Shown piece by piece: positions 17,243 through 26,335 of a stretch of DNA of 64,000 bases. A program made the translations under genes and the position numbers. This DNA is from Salinimicrobium sp050750585 (GTDB taxonomy: Bacteria; Bacteroidota; Bacteroidia; Flavobacteriales; Flavobacteriaceae). The first letter of the stretch is position 1, and each line of letters begins with the position of its first letter. The stretch is from NCBI RefSeq assembly GCF_050750585.1, contig NZ_JBOJLM010000006.1, forward strand, positions 124,001 through 188,000, written 5' to 3'. A model generated the notes under the pieces. The model ran no database searches and was not told the origin of the DNA. It was given only the letters and a program-made list of their open reading frames with translations.

Positions 17243-17246
17243 ATAA
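17097..17246 (+). CDS. Cassette gene 2: proline-rich microprotein overlapping gene 1 out of frame
   Basis: 49-residue ORF starting at the ATG at 17097, one base out of register with cassette gene 1. The product reads MSKKPTPPPPPPPRF, then a second identical PTPPPPPPPR block, then three RTNPP repeats and KRGR at the end. Two exact copies of a ten-residue block and three 15-bp repeats in register with this frame argue that selection acts here and not on the Ser/Lys tail of gene 1. It starts after the last plausible structured part of gene 1 and stops 9 bases before gene 3. Proline-rich and strongly basic; possible roles are a binding peptide or adaptor, but this is inference. Confidence 0.62.
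   Translation: MSKKPTPPPPPPPRFIKEGNRPTPPPPPPPRTNPPRTNPPRTNPPKRGR
17187..17231 (+). repeat. Three 15-bp tandem repeats in the proline-rich gene
   Basis: AGAACAAATCCTCCA three times, in register with the RTNPP codons of the microprotein. Confidence 0.9.
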
Positions 17247-17255
17247 TTTAATACA

Positions 17256-17489
17256 ATGAAAAACTCAAAAATTGAATTAGATCTAAAAGATTATGAGGGC
17301 AGAAGCATTTCCGAATTGAAAAATGCCATTTATAATGAATTGAACAAATTAAAGGTAATTTACTCCGCACCTCGACCAGGAAATGATAAAAGAATATATA
17401 GTTACCACCCTTTTGAAACACTCCCTCCGAGGGACGATCGAGACTATCATATTATAAAAGAAATACAATATGGTGATCCAGAAAATTAA
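17256..17489 (+). CDS. Cassette gene 3: small soluble protein of unknown function
   Basis: 77 residues (MKNSKIELDLKDYEGRSISEL start; YSAPRPGNDKRIYSYHPFETLPPRDD in the second half). AT-rich like cassette gene 1. It starts 9 bases after the proline-rich ORF and stops 2 bases before the right direct repeat. No signal peptide or membrane segment. The compact three-gene arrangement suggests joint function with the membrane protein and the microprotein. Confidence 0.6.
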   Translation: MKNSKIELDLKDYEGRSISELKNAIYNELNKLKVIYSAPRPGNDKRIYSYHPFETLPPRDDRDYHIIKEIQYGDPEN

Positions 17490-17491
17490 CT

Positions 17492-17503
17492 GTTGCCAAC
17501 AAT
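17492..17503 (+). repeat. Right direct repeat bounding the accessory cassette
   Basis: Second exact copy of GTTGCCAACAAT, 1,036 bases after the first. Confidence 0.75.
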
Positions 17504-17530
17504 AAATAGCACAAATCGCGGAATACCTTC

Positions 17531-17547
17531 CAAAAATGCCATTTTTG
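17531..17547. repeat. Interspersed palindrome between cassette and SGNH hydrolase gene
   Basis: CAAAAATG-C-CATTTTTG, perfect 8-base arms, 5 bases beyond the stop of the converging SGNH hydrolase gene and probably serving it as a terminator hairpin. Confidence 0.7.
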
Positions 17548-17551
17548 ACAC

Positions 17552-18265
17552 CTAATCTTTCTCTTGTATTACCGGCTCAAGAACTTCCCACACGTTCATA
17601 GCTACAATATCATAACCTTCGGCTGTGGGGTGAATCCCATCCTGCTGGTTAAGCTCTGGATCACCTGCCACTCCTTCCAGTAAAAAAGGAATAAGATGAA
17701 CATTGTTTTGTCGGGCCAGTTCAGGGAAGAGTTCCTTAAAATCTGCAGTGTATTCTGTTCCTAAATTCGGTGGAATCTGCATTCCCGCCAGGACGATCTC
17801 CACATCGGGATTTTTTTGGCGTACCATCTCAATAATGGCCTGCAGGTTCTTCCGGGTCTCCTCTACCGCGATGCCGCGAAGGCCATCGTTCGCGCCCAGA
17901 GCCAGCACAAAAACATCAACCTCCTGGTTGAGCACCCAATTGATCCTGTTCTTTCCGGCTGCAGTGGTTTCCCCACTAAGTCCGGCATTTACCACGCTGT
18001 AATTAAGCCCCAGGGAATCGATGATCTTCTGAATTTCTGCCGGATAACCTTCAGCAGGATCAAGACCCATCGCTGCGGTAAGGCTGTCTCCAAAAAACAG
18101 AATAGTCCCAGTGTCTCCAGCATCTTCAGGAGCATCAGTATCTTCAGTTTCATTTTCAACTTCCGAAGCAACATTTATCTCAGCCTCATGCGCTTCTTTT
18201 TCGGTTTGTTTACAGGAAGAAAATAACAGCAGTGTCAAAAATGGCAAAAACAACAGGTTTCTCAT
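17552..18265 (-). CDS. SGNH/GDSL hydrolase lipoprotein (TesA/arylesterase-like)
   Basis: Esterase or thioesterase of 237 residues, attached to the envelope as a lipoprotein: signal MRNLLFLPFLTLLLFSSC with lipidated Cys18, then an acidic linker (about 20-52). All four SGNH blocks are visible: LFFGDSLTAAMG (Ser), NAGLSGETTA (Gly), ALGANDGLRG (Asn) and DGIHPTAEGYD (Asp and His). Closest functional analogue is E. coli TesA (lysophospholipase L1/arylesterase). In many bacteria tesA is divergent from ybbA-ybbP, exactly as here, with only 60 bases between start codons. Confidence 0.93.
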   Translation of the reverse strand: MRNLLFLPFLTLLLFSSCKQTEKEAHEAEINVASEVENETEDTDAPEDAGDTGTILFFGDSLTAAMGLDPAEGYPAEIQKIIDSLGLNYSVVNAGLSGETTAAGKNRINWVLNQEVDVFVLALGANDGLRGIAVEETRKNLQAIIEMVRQKNPDVEIVLAGMQIPPNLGTEYTADFKELFPELARQNNVHLIPFLLEGVAGDPELNQQDGIHPTAEGYDIVAMNVWEVLEPVIQEKD

Positions 18266-18325
18266 GGCTACAGGCTTGAAGTGAAAATCATTTCTTATTT
18301 TGCTTTTTTTGAAAGCGAACTAAAG

Positions 18326-19009
18326 ATGACAAAAATATTGAACGTGCACAACCTGAAGAAAAGCTTTTCCAGCGCCTCGAGGTTGCTTACCGTGCTCCAC
18401 GACATAAGCTTTGATGTTGAAGAGAAAGAGACTTTTGCTATTGTGGGGCCTTCGGGCAGTGGAAAGACCACCTTGCTGGGGCTTTGTGCAGGGCTTGACA
18501 GGCCCGATAGCGGCAGTATTGAACTCTGCGGCACCGGGTTGACTACGCTTTCAGAAGATGAGCGGGCAGTACTCCGCAATCAAAAGGTAGGGTTTGTCTT
18601 TCAGGATTTTCAGTTACTTCCCACTTTAACGGCTTTAGAAAATGTCGCTGTTCCGCTTGAGCTACAGGGTGCCAAAAATGCTTCGGAAGTTGGAAAAGAT
18701 CTGCTCGAAAAAGTCGGCCTGGGCGGGCGCTTTGATCATTACCCTTCACAGCTTTCGGGCGGGGAACAACAACGGGTAGCGGTAGCCAGGGCTTTTTCAA
18801 ACCGGCCTACCATCCTCTTCGCCGATGAACCCACAGGAAATCTCGATGCCGAAACAGGAGAAAAAATTATTGAACTGTTGTTTGAGCTCAACAAACAGGC
18901 AGGAACCACTTTGATCATCGTGACACACGACCTTGAGCTCGCAAAAATGACACAGCGTATTCTGCACCTCAAAGGTGGAAAAATTGTAGAGACTCATGAG
19001 CAGCACTAA
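18326..19009 (+). CDS. ABC transporter ATP-binding protein, YbbA/LolD-like
   Basis: ATPase of 227 residues. I chose the ATG at 18326 (MTKILNVHNLKKSF), since the 15 extra upstream codons fall in the divergent promoter region. Walker A is GPSGSGKTT, Q-loop FVFQDFQLLPTLTALENV, signature LSGGEQQRVAVARA, Walker B ILFADEPTGNLD and H-loop VTHD. The MacB/LolD-type ENVAVPLEL segment fits an FtsX-class transporter. It overlaps the permease gene by 14 bases. With the divergent SGNH hydrolase it forms the conserved tesA-ybbA-ybbP neighbourhood. Confidence 0.94.
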   Translation: MTKILNVHNLKKSFSSASRLLTVLHDISFDVEEKETFAIVGPSGSGKTTLLGLCAGLDRPDSGSIELCGTGLTTLSEDERAVLRNQKVGFVFQDFQLLPTLTALENVAVPLELQGAKNASEVGKDLLEKVGLGGRFDHYPSQLSGGEQQRVAVARAFSNRPTILFADEPTGNLDAETGEKIIELLFELNKQAGTTLIIVTHDLELAKMTQRILHLKGGKIVETHEQH

Positions 19010-21542
19010 CCCCCGCAGCACCTTCAAGTGGCTTATAAAAATGGCCTGGCGCGACGGAAAGGCAAGCGGCCGGAAACTTAGTCTATTCATGGGCTCCATT
19101 ATTTTGGGTATTGCTGCCGTGGTTTCTATACAATCTTTTGGAGAAAGCCTGAAAGATAATATCGCACTGCAATCTAAAGCCATGATGGGTGCCGATTATA
19201 AAATTGACCTTGACCAGGCTCCCACTCCTGAAGTACTTTCTATCATTGATTCTTTAGGAGGTGCCCCTGCCAGGGAAATAAGTTTTACCTCGATGGCTGC
19301 CTTTCCCGGAAATGGCACGACCAGGCTGGTGCAGGTAAGAGGAATTGAAGGGGGGTTCCCTTTTTATGGAGAGCTGGAAACCCGCCCTGCAACGGCAGGA
19401 AAGACCTATCAGGAAAACGGCGGCGCTTTGGTTGATGCCACTGCAATGCGCCAGTTCAACCTAAGCCCCGGCGACAGTATTAAAATAGGAAAAGTTACCC
19501 TGCCTATTGCCGGAGCTTTAACATCAATTCCCGGCAGCAATTCATTCTTTAGCTCTGTAGCCCCACCTGTTGTTATTCCTCACCATATTATCGAGGAAAC
19601 GGGGCTGATTCAAACCGGGAGCCGTATCTCTTACGATTATTATTTCACCGCAGCAGCAAATACAGATCTTGAACAGCTGGACGAAGTACTGGACCCGCAA
19701 CTTGACAAACTGGAAGCCGATCTTGACACCCACACCGCTACCAGCGAAAGATTGGGCCAGCGTTACGACAACTTTGGCAAATTTCTTAACCTCGTAGCCT
19801 TTATAGCCTTACTTCTTGGGTGCGTAGGGATTGCAAGTGCAATAAATATTTACATTAAAGGTAAATTGAAATCGGTTGCAATCTTAAAATGCCTGGGAGC
19901 AACAAAAAGGCAGTCTTTTATTATATACCTCCTACAAATTGCGGCTATGGGCGTTCTTGGTGGAGTTTTAGGCACTATCGCAGGCTTGCTTTTACAGCAG
20001 CTATTTCCTTTACTGCTGGAAGGTCTTTTACCGGTAAGCATTCAGGTTACTTTTAAACCTCAAATTATCATTTTAGGAATTCTGCTGGGGCTGTTTATGG
20101 CAGTTTTGTTTGCCTTAATTCCGCTTATTGGCACGCTGTACGTCTCCCCTTTACAGGCCCTAAGAGTACAATCTGAGAGCAACCCTAAAAAAGGAAAAGC
20201 AAAACTTGCTGTACTGGCAGGCATTTTTCTTTTTATTCTTCTTTTCTCTTACTGGCTGCTGCAAAATTGGAAATATTCTTTGGCCTTTGTGCTGGGAATT
20301 GTTGTGACCTTCGCAATACTTGCAGGCATTGCCACACTATTTATGAAGCTAATTAGAAGAAATTTCCCTGCCGCCTGGGGTTTTCCGGCAAGACAGAGCC
20401 TTCAGAATCTATTTAGGCCGCAAAATCAGACTTTAACCCTGGTACTGGCTATTGGAGTGGGAACCTTTTTAATTAGCACCCTCTATTTTACCAAAGATGT
20501 TTTACTTGCACAGGCTTCTTTAGATGCACAAAAGAACAGCCCAAATATGATCTTGCTTGATGTGCAGACTGAGCAGGCAAAGGCGGTGGCACAAACTATT
20601 AAGAATAGCGGGAGCCCGGTACTTAATGATATTCCCATTGTTACTATGCGCATACAGAGCATTAAAGGGAGATCCGTAAACGAGATAAGGGAAGATTCTA
20701 CCTCGGGGATTAACCGTTGGGTGCTTAATCATGAATTCAGGGTGACCTATACCGACTCCTTAAAAAATTCTGAAACCCTTACCGCCGGAGAATGGATTCG
20801 CCAGGTTGATGATACTAACCTCATCCCTATTTCAATAAGTGATAATTTTGCTGAAGATGCACAGGTGGCAATTGGAGATAGAATTTCCTTCAACGTACAG
20901 GGAGTAATGATGAATACAGAAGTGAGGAGTGTGAGAGCGGTTGACTGGACGCAGATGGACCCAAATTTCACGATAGTTTTTCCGCGGGGAGTATTGGAAG
21001 ATGCGCCACAATTCCGGGTGATCACCACAAAAGTTCCCGATGATAATGCCAGTGCAGCCTTACAACAGCAACTGGTGAGTTCATTCCCTAATATCTCTAT
21101 TCTTGATCTTAGGCAAATCATCTCGGTAGTAGAAGATCTCCTGAATAAAATTGCATGGCTCATTAATTTCATGGCCTTTTTCAGCATTTTTACGGGAATC
21201 ATTGTGCTTCTTGGAGCCGTTCGCACCAGCAAGTTTCAGCGGATAAGAGAAAGTGTCTTACTGCGTACTATTGGCGCCCGGAGTTCTCAAATTCTAAAAA
21301 TTCTTGCCCTGGAATATTTCTATCTGGGAGCACTGGGAACATTATCGGGCATCCTGCTTTCCTTGTTAAGCAGTCAGTTGCTCGCATGGTTGTTATTTGA
21401 CAGTGTTTTTACACCTTCAGTTTTCCCATTTTTGGTCCTCTTTCCGGCGATCACCCTACTGGTGATATTTATTGGGCTCACCAACAGCATAAGCGTAATT
21501 AAAAGTCCGCCGTTAGAAGTGCTTCGGAAGGAAAGCTATTAG
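18996..21542 (+). CDS. FtsX-like ABC permease, YbbP-like
   Basis: 848-residue inner-membrane permease partner of the preceding ATPase. One helix near 28-46 (FMGSIILGIAAVVSIQSFGES) is followed by a large periplasmic domain. Two FtsX-type membrane bundles lie at about 260-390 (LLGCVGIASAINIYIKGKLKSVAILKCLGATKRQ) and 715-845 (RIRESVLLRTIGARSSQILKI), with further helices at 408-455 and 480-505. The duplicated FtsX plan and length match YbbP. Such complexes are thought to act mechanically on envelope lipids or proteins rather than as classical importers; the substrate is unknown. Confidence 0.92.
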   Translation: MSSTNPRSTFKWLIKMAWRDGKASGRKLSLFMGSIILGIAAVVSIQSFGESLKDNIALQSKAMMGADYKIDLDQAPTPEVLSIIDSLGGAPAREISFTSMAAFPGNGTTRLVQVRGIEGGFPFYGELETRPATAGKTYQENGGALVDATAMRQFNLSPGDSIKIGKVTLPIAGALTSIPGSNSFFSSVAPPVVIPHHIIEETGLIQTGSRISYDYYFTAAANTDLEQLDEVLDPQLDKLEADLDTHTATSERLGQRYDNFGKFLNLVAFIALLLGCVGIASAINIYIKGKLKSVAILKCLGATKRQSFIIYLLQIAAMGVLGGVLGTIAGLLLQQLFPLLLEGLLPVSIQVTFKPQIIILGILLGLFMAVLFALIPLIGTLYVSPLQALRVQSESNPKKGKAKLAVLAGIFLFILLFSYWLLQNWKYSLAFVLGIVVTFAILAGIATLFMKLIRRNFPAAWGFPARQSLQNLFRPQNQTLTLVLAIGVGTFLISTLYFTKDVLLAQASLDAQKNSPNMILLDVQTEQAKAVAQTIKNSGSPVLNDIPIVTMRIQSIKGRSVNEIREDSTSGINRWVLNHEFRVTYTDSLKNSETLTAGEWIRQVDDTNLIPISISDNFAEDAQVAIGDRISFNVQGVMMNTEVRSVRAVDWTQMDPNFTIVFPRGVLEDAPQFRVITTKVPDDNASAALQQQLVSSFPNISILDLRQIISVVEDLLNKIAWLINFMAFFSIFTGIIVLLGAVRTSKFQRIRESVLLRTIGARSSQILKILALEYFYLGALGTLSGILLSLLSSQLLAWLLFDSVFTPSVFPFLVLFPAITLLVIFIGLTNSISVIKSPPLEVLRKESY

Positions 21543-21758
21543 AGCATTTTGTTATGAACTGAATTTTTTCCGAAGTAATTCAGGTAAAGAAGATCGAAAA
21601 AATACTTTTTAGGACTTCAGAAAAAGCTTTTGAACTCCTTCTTGTATCTGAATTTTTACCGAAGAAGGTATTCTCGATTGAAGCATCAGAAAAAGCTATT
21701 TTTCATTCTCTCTTATTCTTCGTATTATCCCGATCTTTGATTAAAATTGAATTTTGCT

Positions 21759-22766
21759 ATGTCTCATAATAACACCTCTATTCCATATTCTATATTAGAA
21801 CTCGCCAGTGTGGGTGCTGGTTCCTCTATTGAACAAACTTTTAAAGACAGCCTTGATCTTGCTCAAAAAGCTGAAGACATGGGTTATACCCGTTTTTGGC
21901 TGGCAGAACACCACAACATGGTAAGTATAGCCAGTTCGGCCACTTCTGTGCTTATTGGTCATATCGCCGGAGGCACCAAGAAAATAAGAGTGGGCAGCGG
22001 CGGAATCATGTTGCCAAACCACTCACCTCTTATAGTTTCTGAACAATTTGGAACGCTTGGATCTCTTTATCCCAACAGGATTGATCTTGGCCTGGGAAGA
22101 GCCCCGGGTACAGATCAGGTTACGGCACATGCCATAAGGAGTGATCGTATGCAGGCGGTATATAAATTTCCGGAAGAGATAAGCGAGATCCAGCAATATT
22201 TTTCAGCAGAAAATGGCAAATCGCAGGTGCGGGCTGCAGTGGCCGAAGGAGTTGATGTACCAATTTACGTACTGGGTTCAAGTACAGACAGTGCGCACGT
22301 AGCTGCAGAAAAAGGCCTGCCTTATGCCTTTGCCAGCCATTTTGCCCCGGCACAACTTTTTGAGGCGCTCAATATCTACTACAACAAGTTTCAGCCTTCA
22401 AAATACCTCGATAAGCCTTACACTATTGCCTGCATTAATGTGATTGCAGCCGACACCGATGAAGAAGCCGAAAATATTTCGACTACCCTCATCAAAATGA
22501 TGCTGGGCGTAATGACGGGAAATATAGATTATATGCAGCCTCCGGTGAAAATGACCAGCGAATTGAGAGACCTGGCCGCAAATCCCGCTTTCCAGAGAAT
22601 GCTGAAATATGCCTTTATTGGAAGTAAAGAAACCGTGAAGGAACAAACCTCGAAATTCCTGAAGGAAACAGGCGTAAACGAAGTGATGGTCGCTTCTCAC
22701 ATTTTTGATCATAACGACAGACTGAAGTCGTATAAAATCTTTTCGGAAATAATGAAAACCCTTTGA
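21759..22766 (+). CDS. LLM class flavin-dependent oxidoreductase
   Basis: Luciferase-like flavin monooxygenase fold, 335 residues. The ATG at 21759 (MSHNNTSIPYSILELASV) is preferred over a TTG four codons earlier. Diagnostic segments: GYTRFWLAEHHNM (about 42-54), GSGGIMLPNHSPLIVSEQFGTL, LGLGRAPGTD and the long YVLGSSTDSAHVAAEKGLPYAFASHF. This is the YhbW/alkanal-monooxygenase-like subgroup found in many bacteria without luminescence. Substrate unknown. Monocistronic, with 200 bases of AT-rich leader. Confidence 0.92.
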   Translation: MSHNNTSIPYSILELASVGAGSSIEQTFKDSLDLAQKAEDMGYTRFWLAEHHNMVSIASSATSVLIGHIAGGTKKIRVGSGGIMLPNHSPLIVSEQFGTLGSLYPNRIDLGLGRAPGTDQVTAHAIRSDRMQAVYKFPEEISEIQQYFSAENGKSQVRAAVAEGVDVPIYVLGSSTDSAHVAAEKGLPYAFASHFAPAQLFEALNIYYNKFQPSKYLDKPYTIACINVIAADTDEEAENISTTLIKMMLGVMTGNIDYMQPPVKMTSELRDLAANPAFQRMLKYAFIGSKETVKEQTSKFLKETGVNEVMVASHIFDHNDRLKSYKIFSEIMKTL

Positions 22767-22858
22767 TTTTTTGCCCTTTTTGGAAGGTATAGCGGTGGAG
22801 CAGGGAAAATCCTATTTGAAAAAGCAGCATCCCTGCCGGTTAATTCTTATTTTTAACC

Positions 22859-23647
22859 ATGCAATTACACGTTTATCAAATCAATGCCTTTACAAACGGA
22901 CTTTTTAGTGGAAATCCGGCCTGTGTAGTACCCTTATCTGAGTGGCTTCCCGACGATCTCCTTCTGAAAATCGCCAGGGAAAATGCCGTGGCCGAAACGG
23001 CATTTTTCGTGGATTTAGGCTATACCTTCCACCTTAGATGGTTTACACCCGAAATGGAAATGGATCTTTGTGGACATGCCACTCTTGCCACAGCCCATGC
23101 ACTCAAAGAAATCAGGAAATATCCGGGGCAAAGTATCATTTTTGAAACCTCTAGCGGCACCCTTACGGTGCAGGTATCCGATGATCTTTACGTGCTCGAC
23201 CTCCCGGCCAGGAAACCTGCTTCCACCACATTACCTCAGCTTCTCAAAGATTCCCTCAACATACAGCCACAGGAAATTCTGAAAGCACGCGATTACGTTT
23301 TAGTTTACAACAGCGAACAGGAAATAAAAGATATTAAGATCGATCGTTCTTATTTTGACCAACTCGAGCTGGGTACCGGTGGGGTTATTATCACTGCAAA
23401 AGGCAGCCAGTGTGATTTTGTTTCCCGGTTCTTCACCCCGCGAGCTTCGGTATTTGAAGATCCTGTAACCGGTTCTGCACATTGTTCCCTCACTCCCTAT
23501 TGGAGTGAAATACTGGGCAAAAAAGAGATGACAGCCATGCAATTGTCTGAACGCGCTGGCCAACTCTTGTGTAGAGATAAAAAAGAAAGGGTTGAAGTCG
23601 CAGGGAAAGCCCGAACCTATTTTGTGGGAAAACTATGGACTGAATAA
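22859..23647 (+). CDS. PhzF family isomerase
   Basis: 262 residues with the diaminopimelate-epimerase-like double fold of PhzF proteins. Catalytic-region motifs: FSGNPACVVPL (about 17-27), ARENAVAETAFFV (Glu near 45), DLCGHATLATAHAL and the C-terminal EDPVTGSAHCSLTPYWSE. No phenazine genes are near, so this is one of the many PhzF paralogues of unknown substrate. It lies 92 bases downstream of the flavin oxidoreductase on the same strand and converges on glgP. Confidence 0.93.
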   Translation: MQLHVYQINAFTNGLFSGNPACVVPLSEWLPDDLLLKIARENAVAETAFFVDLGYTFHLRWFTPEMEMDLCGHATLATAHALKEIRKYPGQSIIFETSSGTLTVQVSDDLYVLDLPARKPASTTLPQLLKDSLNIQPQEILKARDYVLVYNSEQEIKDIKIDRSYFDQLELGTGGVIITAKGSQCDFVSRFFTPRASVFEDPVTGSAHCSLTPYWSEILGKKEMTAMQLSERAGQLLCRDKKERVEVAGKARTYFVGKLWTE

Positions 23648-23676
23648 TAGTTCAACCCCTTCTTTTTCTGCTGAAA

Positions 23677-26172
23677 TTATTCCTGGATCTTAACCGGTTT
23701 TACCTGCCATATTCTATCACAGTAATCCTGGATAGAACGGTCTGAAGAAAATTTGCCCATTCTGGCCACGTTCAGAATAGATCTTTTGGTCCATTCTTTT
23801 TGATCATTCCATACTTTAAAGACTTCCTCTTTTTTATTACAGTACGAATCAAAATCCTTTAAAAGCTGATATGGATCCTGCTGTAGTAAATTATTATAAA
23901 GAGGTTTGAACAGCTCTTTATCGCCATTCGCAAGTTCTCCCGACACCAAAAAGTCCAGCACCCTTTTTATTTTTTCATTTTCCTCATAATATTGATAAGG
24001 CCGGTAACCTTCGCGTCTGGTTTGCTGTATCTCTTCTGTAGTTTGCCCAAACAAAAAGAAATTCTCATCTCCCACTTCTTCCCGTATCTCGACATTTGCA
24101 CCATCAAGAGTTCCAATTGTTAGCGCCCCGTTTAGCGAAAACTTCATATTTCCTGTACCCGAAGCTTCTTTACCTGCCATCGAGATCTGTTCCGAAAGAT
24201 CGGCAGCGGGATAGACTCTCTGGGCCTGTTTAACATTGAAATTGGGCAGAAATACCACTTTAATAAGCTTGTTCACCTCTTCATCGTCATTCACAAGATC
24301 GGCCACAGCTGTGATAAGGCGTATTATAAGTTTTGCAAGAAAGTAGCCGGGTGCCGCTTTTCCGGCAAAAATAAAGGTAGAAGGAGCTATATTTTCTGTT
24401 TTTCCATCTTTTATCCGCAGGTAGAGATCAATAATGTGTAACACCATAAGGTGCTGCCTTTTGTACTCATGGATCCTTTTTACCTGCACATCAAATAGCA
24501 TAGCCGGATCTACCTTCACGCCGGTTTGCTCTTCAATAAATTGGGTTAAAGCCGTTTTATTCTGAAGTTTTACATCCCTCCATCGCTGCTGAAACTTTTC
24601 GTCTTCAGCAAATTTCTCCAGTTCGCTAAGACTGCTGAGATGCGTTAGCCATCCCGAGCCGATTTTTTCTGAAATAAGATTGGCTAAACCTGGATTGCTC
24701 ACTGCCACAAACCGGCGATGTGCCACCCCATTGGTAACATTTGTAAACTTCCCAGGCCATAAGTCGGCAAAATCATTCAGCACCTGTGACTTTAACAGCC
24801 GCGAGTGCAATTCAGAAACGCCGTTCACTTTAAAACTTCCTACTGTTGCGAGGTGGGCCATTCTTACTGAAGGCTCTCCCTGCTCATCTATAAGAGACAT
24901 ACGCGCAATTTGATCACCACTATAACCCTTACTTCTCAATTCTTCTAAAAAGCGACTGTTGATCTCGTAAATGATCTCCAGGTGCCGTGGCAGTATTCTT
25001 CCGAGGAGGGAAACCGTCCACTTTTCAAGAGCCTCGGGCAGCAGGGTGTGATTGGTATAAGCAAAGGTTTGCCGGGTGATGTCCCAGGCCTCATCCCATT
25101 CCATCTCATGCTCATCTACCAATAAACGCATAAGCTCGGCCACCGCAATTGAGGGGTGGGTATCATTAAGCTGAATAGCAAACTTCTCGTGAAAGTTCTT
25201 TAATTCCCTGCCCTGGGTGGTGTGAAGTCTTATCATATCCTGCAAAGAACAGGATACAAAGAAATATTGTTGCTTGAGCCTCAATTCTTTCCCCGAAAGA
25301 TTTTCATCGTTTGGGTAAAGTACTTTGGTAATATTCTCAGAACGCAGCTTCTTCTCTACCGCCCGGTAATAATCGCCCATATTGTAAACAGAAAAATCGA
25401 AAGATTCCACTGCCTCGGCTTTCCAGAGTCGCATGATAATGCCGTTACTTTGATATCCTAAAATGGGGGTATCGTAAGCAGTACCTTTGATCTCAGAGTC
25501 GGGTAACCAGTCTACTTCATACCGGTTCTGCCCATTGGTACGGTGCTCTGTTCTGCCGCCAAATTTTACGACATACGAAATTTCGGGACGCACAATTTCC
25601 CAGGGATTGCCGCTATGAAGCCACTTATCTGTAGTTTCCATTTGCCAGCCTTCCCTGATCTCCTGCTTAAAAATTCCGAATTCATACCTAATGCCGTACC
25701 CAATAGAAGGTATTCCAAGGGTTGCCAGGGAATCCATAAAGCAGGATGCAAGCCTGCCCAGGCCGCCATTACCCAATCCAGGTTCGCCTTCCTGATCCAG
25801 GATCTCATCAAGATCAAGATCGAGTTCGGCTAAAGCCTCTTTTGTTTCCTCTACGATTTGAAGGTTGAGTAAGTTATTTCCCAGGTGAGGTCCCGGCAGA
25901 TATTCGGCAGATAGATAAGCAACTCCGCGCGCATCTTGTTGTGTGAACTCTTCGGTTGACCTTACGAATTTCCGCAGCGCCCTGTCACGTATGGTTAGGG
26001 CCATAGCAGTATAAAGGTCGTTAGGAGTTGTTAAGGCAGGTACTCTTCCAAGATGGTAGAAAAGTTTATGCAAAAAGTCCTTTTTTATGTCTTCTTTACT
26101 CAGGCCAACATCACTGGCTCCGGCACCTATTGACTCAAAATAACTCTCTATAGATCTATTGTGTTTTTTCAT
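23677..26172 (-). CDS. glgP: Glycogen/maltodextrin phosphorylase
   Basis: Releases glucose 1-phosphate from alpha-1,4 glucans. 831 residues from the ATG at 26172 (MKKHNRSIESYFESIGAG). GT35 landmarks: YLSAEYLPGPHLGNNLL, GLGNGGLGRLASCFMDSLATL, QLNDTHPSIAVAELMRLL, RIHEYKRQHL and EASGTGNMKFSLNGALTIGTLDGANVEI, which carries the PLP-binding Lys (near 673). Length is standard. The glycogen synthase gene lies 8 kb away on the same strand rather than in one operon. The 16-codon upstream extension of the frame is not supported. Confidence 0.96.
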   Translation of the reverse strand: MKKHNRSIESYFESIGAGASDVGLSKEDIKKDFLHKLFYHLGRVPALTTPNDLYTAMALTIRDRALRKFVRSTEEFTQQDARGVAYLSAEYLPGPHLGNNLLNLQIVEETKEALAELDLDLDEILDQEGEPGLGNGGLGRLASCFMDSLATLGIPSIGYGIRYEFGIFKQEIREGWQMETTDKWLHSGNPWEIVRPEISYVVKFGGRTEHRTNGQNRYEVDWLPDSEIKGTAYDTPILGYQSNGIIMRLWKAEAVESFDFSVYNMGDYYRAVEKKLRSENITKVLYPNDENLSGKELRLKQQYFFVSCSLQDMIRLHTTQGRELKNFHEKFAIQLNDTHPSIAVAELMRLLVDEHEMEWDEAWDITRQTFAYTNHTLLPEALEKWTVSLLGRILPRHLEIIYEINSRFLEELRSKGYSGDQIARMSLIDEQGEPSVRMAHLATVGSFKVNGVSELHSRLLKSQVLNDFADLWPGKFTNVTNGVAHRRFVAVSNPGLANLISEKIGSGWLTHLSSLSELEKFAEDEKFQQRWRDVKLQNKTALTQFIEEQTGVKVDPAMLFDVQVKRIHEYKRQHLMVLHIIDLYLRIKDGKTENIAPSTFIFAGKAAPGYFLAKLIIRLITAVADLVNDDEEVNKLIKVVFLPNFNVKQAQRVYPAADLSEQISMAGKEASGTGNMKFSLNGALTIGTLDGANVEIREEVGDENFFLFGQTTEEIQQTRREGYRPYQYYEENEKIKRVLDFLVSGELANGDKELFKPLYNNLLQQDPYQLLKDFDSYCNKKEEVFKVWNDQKEWTKRSILNVARMGKFSSDRSIQDYCDRIWQVKPVKIQE

Positions 26173-26303
26173 AGCTGCTTTTTCCAAAAAATAAGAAAAA
26201 ATTGAAATATGCTGACACAATAAACTAAGTTATAAGATAACTTTAGGACTTTTCAGGTGAAACTATGTCTGCTGTTCCTGAAATTACTTCTAAAGAAAAG
26301 GAT

Positions 26304-26324
26304 GTCAAAAATGACATTTTTGAC
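26304..26324. repeat. Interspersed palindrome downstream of the conserved unknown gene
   Basis: GTCAAAAATG-A-CATTTTTGAC, perfect 10-base arms, 12 bases after the stop of the minus-strand gene at 26336. Confidence 0.75.
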
Positions 26325-26335
26325 AGGTAATGAAT

